Origin: an uncultured Bacteroidota bacterium
GTDB lineage: Bacteria; Bacteroidota; Bacteroidia; Flavobacteriales; Flavobacteriaceae
Length of the DNA: 64,000 nucleotides
Direction of reading: 5' to 3'
Assembly (NCBI GenBank): GCA_902577515.1
Contig: CACGZJ010000002.1
Span: 59,338 to 123,337 of the forward strand
Shown here: positions 61,106-64,000 of the stretch, one piece after another
Layout of the letters: every line of letters starts with the position of its first letter
Numbering within the stretch: position 1 is the stretch's first letter
Made by a program: the position numbers and the translations under genes
Notes under the pieces: generated by a model
Database searches by the model: none
What the model was told of the DNA's origin: nothing
Seen by the model: only the letters and a program-made list of their open reading frames with translations

Positions 61106-61860
61106 AATCCTAGTTCTTCAAGATCTTTTTTCTTTTTTGAGCTCTCAATGTTTAAGTTTTCGCAATCTAATGGAATATTTACAATTTCAGGGACTGGAAA
61201 GTCTTCTGTAGAAACTCCAAGATCAGGGTTTAGATATGCGTTTTTCATATACTGAGCCCATATTGGTAAAGCCATTGTAGCCCCTTGACCAAAAGCTATA
61301 TCCTCAAAGTGAACAGATCTGTCTTCACCACCAACCCAAACTCCAGTTACAAGATTAGGAACCATCCCCATAAACCATCCATCACTTTGATTTTGAGTTG
61401 TACCTGTTTTTCCAGCAATTGAATTCTCAAATGCATAAGGATAACCTGTTATTAAGTTTTTATATATATAATTTGTTTCTTCAAGACCTGAATGTCTTAG
61501 TCTACCTCCAGATCCATATTTTGTTACACCCTCCATTAAATTAAGAGTAACATAGGCTGCCTCTTCACTAAGTACATCAGTAGTTTGAGGAATGACCTCA
61601 AATAAAGGAACTCCATTTTTATCTTCAATTCTTGTTATAAAAATTGGCTCTATATATATACCCTTATTTACAAATGTGCTATAGGCTCCTACCATTTCAT
61701 ATAAACTTATATCTGGTGTTCCTAAAGCTATTGATGGAACTTCTGGTAAATAAGATTTAATCCCCATTTTCTTCATTAAAGTCACAACAGGTTTAGGGCC
61801 AACTTGATCCATTAATCTTGCACTAATTGTATTAATTGAGTTTGCTAAAGCATTTTTTAA
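61102..61860 (-). pseudogene. PBP1A 3' fragment (transpeptidase C-terminal part, disrupted)
   Basis: The downstream piece of a class A penicillin-binding protein. Read in the original frame it resumes L-K-N-A-L-A-N-S-I-N-T (carrying the S-x-N motif) at about 61860 and continues through M-D-Q-V-G-P-K-P to the third motif G-K-T-G-T and the end of the domain. The catalytic S-x-x-K motif (S-T-F-K in relatives) that should precede it is missing, and the frame differs from the upstream piece. The first usable Met is at 61812, giving a 236-residue product that could not be an active transpeptidase. Confidence 0.8.
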
Positions 61861-62971
61861 GTTTCATTTTCCTCCATCTCTCTGATCGCATCGCAGAAAG
61901 TTTTAATAATGTATCTACCTGACCTTCCCTAAGATCCCTAAATGGAGGTGTTGGGTTTTCTTCACTTTCTTTATTTTGATAAAAAAATTCAGATTGAAGA
62001 TTTTTCATATGGTCATTTACAGACTGCTCAGCAATTGATTGAAGTCTAGAGTCTATAGTAGTATAGATCCTTAGTCCATCTCTATACAAATTGTACCTTG
62101 ATCCATCTTCTTTGGGATTTTCTCTTAACCAGTTATTCATAAACTCTTGTAAGTAAGCTCTAAAATATGTAGCTAATCCTTCCCTATGAGATTCAGGGGT
62201 GTAATCAATATTAAGGGGTAGGCTAGATAAAGAATCACGTTCTTTTTTAGTTATCATTTTATTCCTCTCCATCTGCTGGAATACAACATTTCTCCTTTCA
62301 ATTACTAGTTCTGGTCTTCTAAGAGGATTATATAATGATGAATTCTTCAACATTCCAATTAACATAGCAGCATCTTCAATAAGTAAGCTGTCTGGAGTTT
62401 TGTTAAAGTAGATTTTTGATGCAGACCTAACACCATCTGCTGTATTATTAAAATCATAGATATTCAAATACATTGCAATGATTTCATTTTTGGTATACCG
62501 TTTTTCTATTTGAATTGCTAATACCCATTCTTTTGCTTTTTGAAGGACTGCTTGGACAATGTTTCTTGATCTAACTCCAACAAAAAGTTGTCTAGCTAAT
62601 TGTTGAGATATTGTACTTGCCCCACCTCTGGTATTTAAAAAAGCTATCGCTCTTAATGTAGATCTTACATCTATCCCTGGGTGATCATAAAACCTTTCAT
62701 CTTCAGTTGCTATAAGGGCATCAACTAAGTTTTTAGGAAGCTCATTATATGTAATTGGTGTTCTGTTATCATTAAAATAAAACTTTCCTAATATTTCTCC
62801 ATCTGATGAAATAATCTGAGTGGCTAAGTTTGTGTTTGGGTTTTCGAGTTGTTCAAATTCTGGCATTTCTCCAAACACACCATTACCAGCTAGAATGAAT
62901 AATCCAAAGAATGAAATCATTCCTGTTATTACAGCAAACCACATTAATCTAATTTTAAGTTTTTTTCTCAT
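61832..62971 (-). CDS. PBP1A 5' fragment: membrane anchor plus glycosyltransferase domain
   Basis: Penicillin-binding protein 1A, N-terminal 379 residues. One membrane helix (about residues 10-32) is followed by a complete GT51 peptidoglycan glycosyltransferase domain: A-T-E-D-E-R-F-Y-D-H-P-G near residue 90 with the catalytic Glu, G-G-A-S-T-I-S-Q-Q-L-A-R-Q-L, and K-A-K-E-W-V-L-A. After R-S-E-R-W-R-K-M-K the sequence jumps to an AAAAAA tract and reads out of frame to a stop 10 codons on. Intact relatives are about 750-800 residues. The glycan-polymerising half might still work. Confidence 0.85.
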   Translation of the reverse strand: MRKKLKIRLMWFAVITGMISFFGLFILAGNGVFGEMPEFEQLENPNTNLATQIISSDGEILGKFYFNDNRTPITYNELPKNLVDALIATEDERFYDHPGIDVRSTLRAIAFLNTRGGASTISQQLARQLFVGVRSRNIVQAVLQKAKEWVLAIQIEKRYTKNEIIAMYLNIYDFNNTADGVRSASKIYFNKTPDSLLIEDAAMLIGMLKNSSLYNPLRRPELVIERRNVVFQQMERNKMITKKERDSLSSLPLNIDYTPESHREGLATYFRAYLQEFMNNWLRENPKEDGSRYNLYRDGLRIYTTIDSRLQSIAEQSVNDHMKNLQSEFFYQNKESEENPTPPFRDLREGQVDTLLKLSAMRSERWRKMKLKKCFSKLN

Positions 62972-62972
62972 T

Positions 62973-64000
62973 TTAACTTAGCTTATACTTTAATTTGTCA
63001 GACCTACCCTTCTTAAAAATTTTATTACTATTATGTTTTCCTCTCCTTAACTTTTTTTGTTCTTCGTATGATAGCTCAATGATATTCATACACTCATCTG
63101 AACAACAGCTCTTCATTTTTTGTCTGCATCTTTCACACTGAATAAATAGTAAATGACATGCTTCATTAGAACAGTTAACATGAGTGTCACATGGTTCTCC
63201 ACATTGGTGACAGTTAGAAACAATATCGTCTGAAATTCTCTCACCTCTTCTTTCATCAAAAACAAAATTCTTGCCAAGAAAATTATTATTCAATTTTTTT
63301 TCTTTTATCTGTCTTGAATATTCAATAATACCACCCTCAAGTTGATAGACATTTTTTATACCTTTATGTTTAAGATAAGCACTCGCCTTTTCGCATCTAA
63401 TCCCTCCAGTACAATACATTAGATAATTTTTGTCAGAACCATTTTTTTCAAGTTCATTATCAATTGTCTCAAGTGACTCACGAAATGTATCCACATTTGG
63501 CTTTATTGCTCCTTTGAAAAAACCTATTTCACTTTCATAATGATTTCTCATGTCTATACACACGGTATTACTATCATTAAGCATTTTATTGAAGTTTTTT
63601 GCATCTAGATGTTTTCCAATATTAGTAACATCAAAAGTTTTGTCATCCAAACCATCCGCAACTATTTTTTTTCTGATTTTGATCGTAAGTTTTAGGAAAG
63701 ATTTACTGTAATGTTCAAGTGCAAAATTTAATCTTATTTTATTAAGTGGAATAATATCTTGTAGAGTTTCTTTAAACTTATTTATGTTCTCTTTAGGAAC
63801 GGAAAGCTGAGCATTAATTCCTTCATTTGCAATATATATTCTACCTAAGATATCTAGCTTGGACCATGTCACAAAGAGATGATCTCTAAATACTTTAGGA
63901 TTGCCAAGTTTAAAATATTTATAAAAAGATAAGGTAATTCTCTCTTGAGAATTTTCATCAATAATTCTGGCACGATCTTCAGCGCTAAGTTTATTGTACA
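62973..64000 (-). CDS. trhO: tRNA uridine(34) hydroxylase TrhO (5' partial)
   Basis: Rhodanese-domain enzyme (YceA/TrhO) that hydroxylates U34 of several tRNAs using oxygen. The frame stays open to the window edge: upstream of the first in-window Met-like codon it reads Y-N-K-L-S-A-E-D-R-A and L-S-F-Y-K-Y-F, so only about three residues are missing. G-R-I-Y-I-A-N-E-G-I-N-A-Q-L-S is the N-terminal signature; the rhodanese active-site loop M-Y-C-T-G-G-I-R-C-E-K-A holds the catalytic Cys. A Cys-rich C-terminal segment (C-H-Q-C-G-E-P-C) probably binds zinc. It ends one base before the PBP gene. Confidence 0.95.
   Translation of the reverse strand, partial: YNKLSAEDRARIIDENSQERITLSFYKYFKLGNPKVFRDHLFVTWSKLDILGRIYIANEGINAQLSVPKENINKFKETLQDIIPLNKIRLNFALEHYSKSFLKLTIKIRKKIVADGLDDKTFDVTNIGKHLDAKNFNKMLNDSNTVCIDMRNHYESEIGFFKGAIKPNVDTFRESLETIDNELEKNGSDKNYLMYCTGGIRCEKASAYLKHKGIKNVYQLEGGIIEYSRQIKEKKLNNNFLGKNFVFDERRGERISDDIVSNCHQCGEPCDTHVNCSNEACHLLFIQCERCRQKMKSCCSDECMNIIELSYEEQKKLRRGKHNSNKIFKKGRSDKLKYKLS

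Overview
The window is a gene-dense, AT-rich stretch of a marine-type Flavobacteriia (Bacteroidota) genome. It carries 66 genes; two run off the edges and one (PBP1A) is broken. The lineage call rests on five things: the rpsI-rpsB-tsf order; TonB-dependent receptors with a terminal Phe; the greA/HIT/DUF3127 operon; promoters of the Bacteroidota type (TAnnTTTG at -7 with TTG about 19 nt upstream); and a near absence of Shine-Dalgarno sequences. There are no tRNA or rRNA genes, no CRISPR array and no insertion sequences, and no gene-free stretch reaches 300 bases. Nine of ten convergent gene pairs end within one base of each other or overlap, which points to a streamlined genome.

Layout. 1-3206 holds ribosomal protein and elongation factor genes facing a DUF3127/HIT/greA operon. 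3259-7275 is a probable thiamine-uptake block: a TPP riboswitch directly precedes a TonB-dependent receptor, next to a PnuC-family permease, a NadR-like kinase and a phosphopantetheinyl transferase. 7323-9370 carries ahcY and the rplU-rpmA operon, whose L21 has a lysine-rich repeat tail.

9431-31334 is a 24-gene, single-strand polysaccharide operon headed by a winged-helix regulator. It combines a UDP-L-QuiNAc/FucNAc-type module (CapE-, RmlD- and WecB-like enzymes plus a WbuB-like transferase), a diacetamido-uronic-acid module (WbpB, WbpD and WbpI types plus a nucleotide-sugar 6-dehydrogenase, but no aminotransferase), and an unusual short NeuB / short NeuA / 2-hydroxyacid dehydrogenase module. 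It also has UDP-glucose dehydrogenase, several glycosyltransferases and an ABC-type flippase. The neighbouring 31419-36398 region supplies the initiating MraY/WecA-type transferase and two O-antigen ligase/polymerase-type membrane proteins with a TPR protein, so the two regions together look like one surface-glycan assembly system.

36493-39516 is a large coiled-coil surface lipoprotein closed by a strong terminator. 39630-55747 is a scavenging region: M19 dipeptidase, GH16 beta-glucanase with a TonB receptor and a PqqB-like hydrolase, three sodium-coupled transporters, a Tat-exported aminotransferase, an M20 amidohydrolase, and a DgcN/DgcA-like D-glutamate pair. 55846-59514 is a five-gene operon of exported proteins: two barrel-less TonB plug proteins, a TlpA-like thioredoxin, a CDCC-motif propeller lipoprotein and another lipoprotein. 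The window closes with LpxR, a GNAT enzyme, the disrupted PBP1A gene and trhO.

Functions are assigned by reading motifs and from family knowledge; no database search was run. Promoters are pattern matches only.
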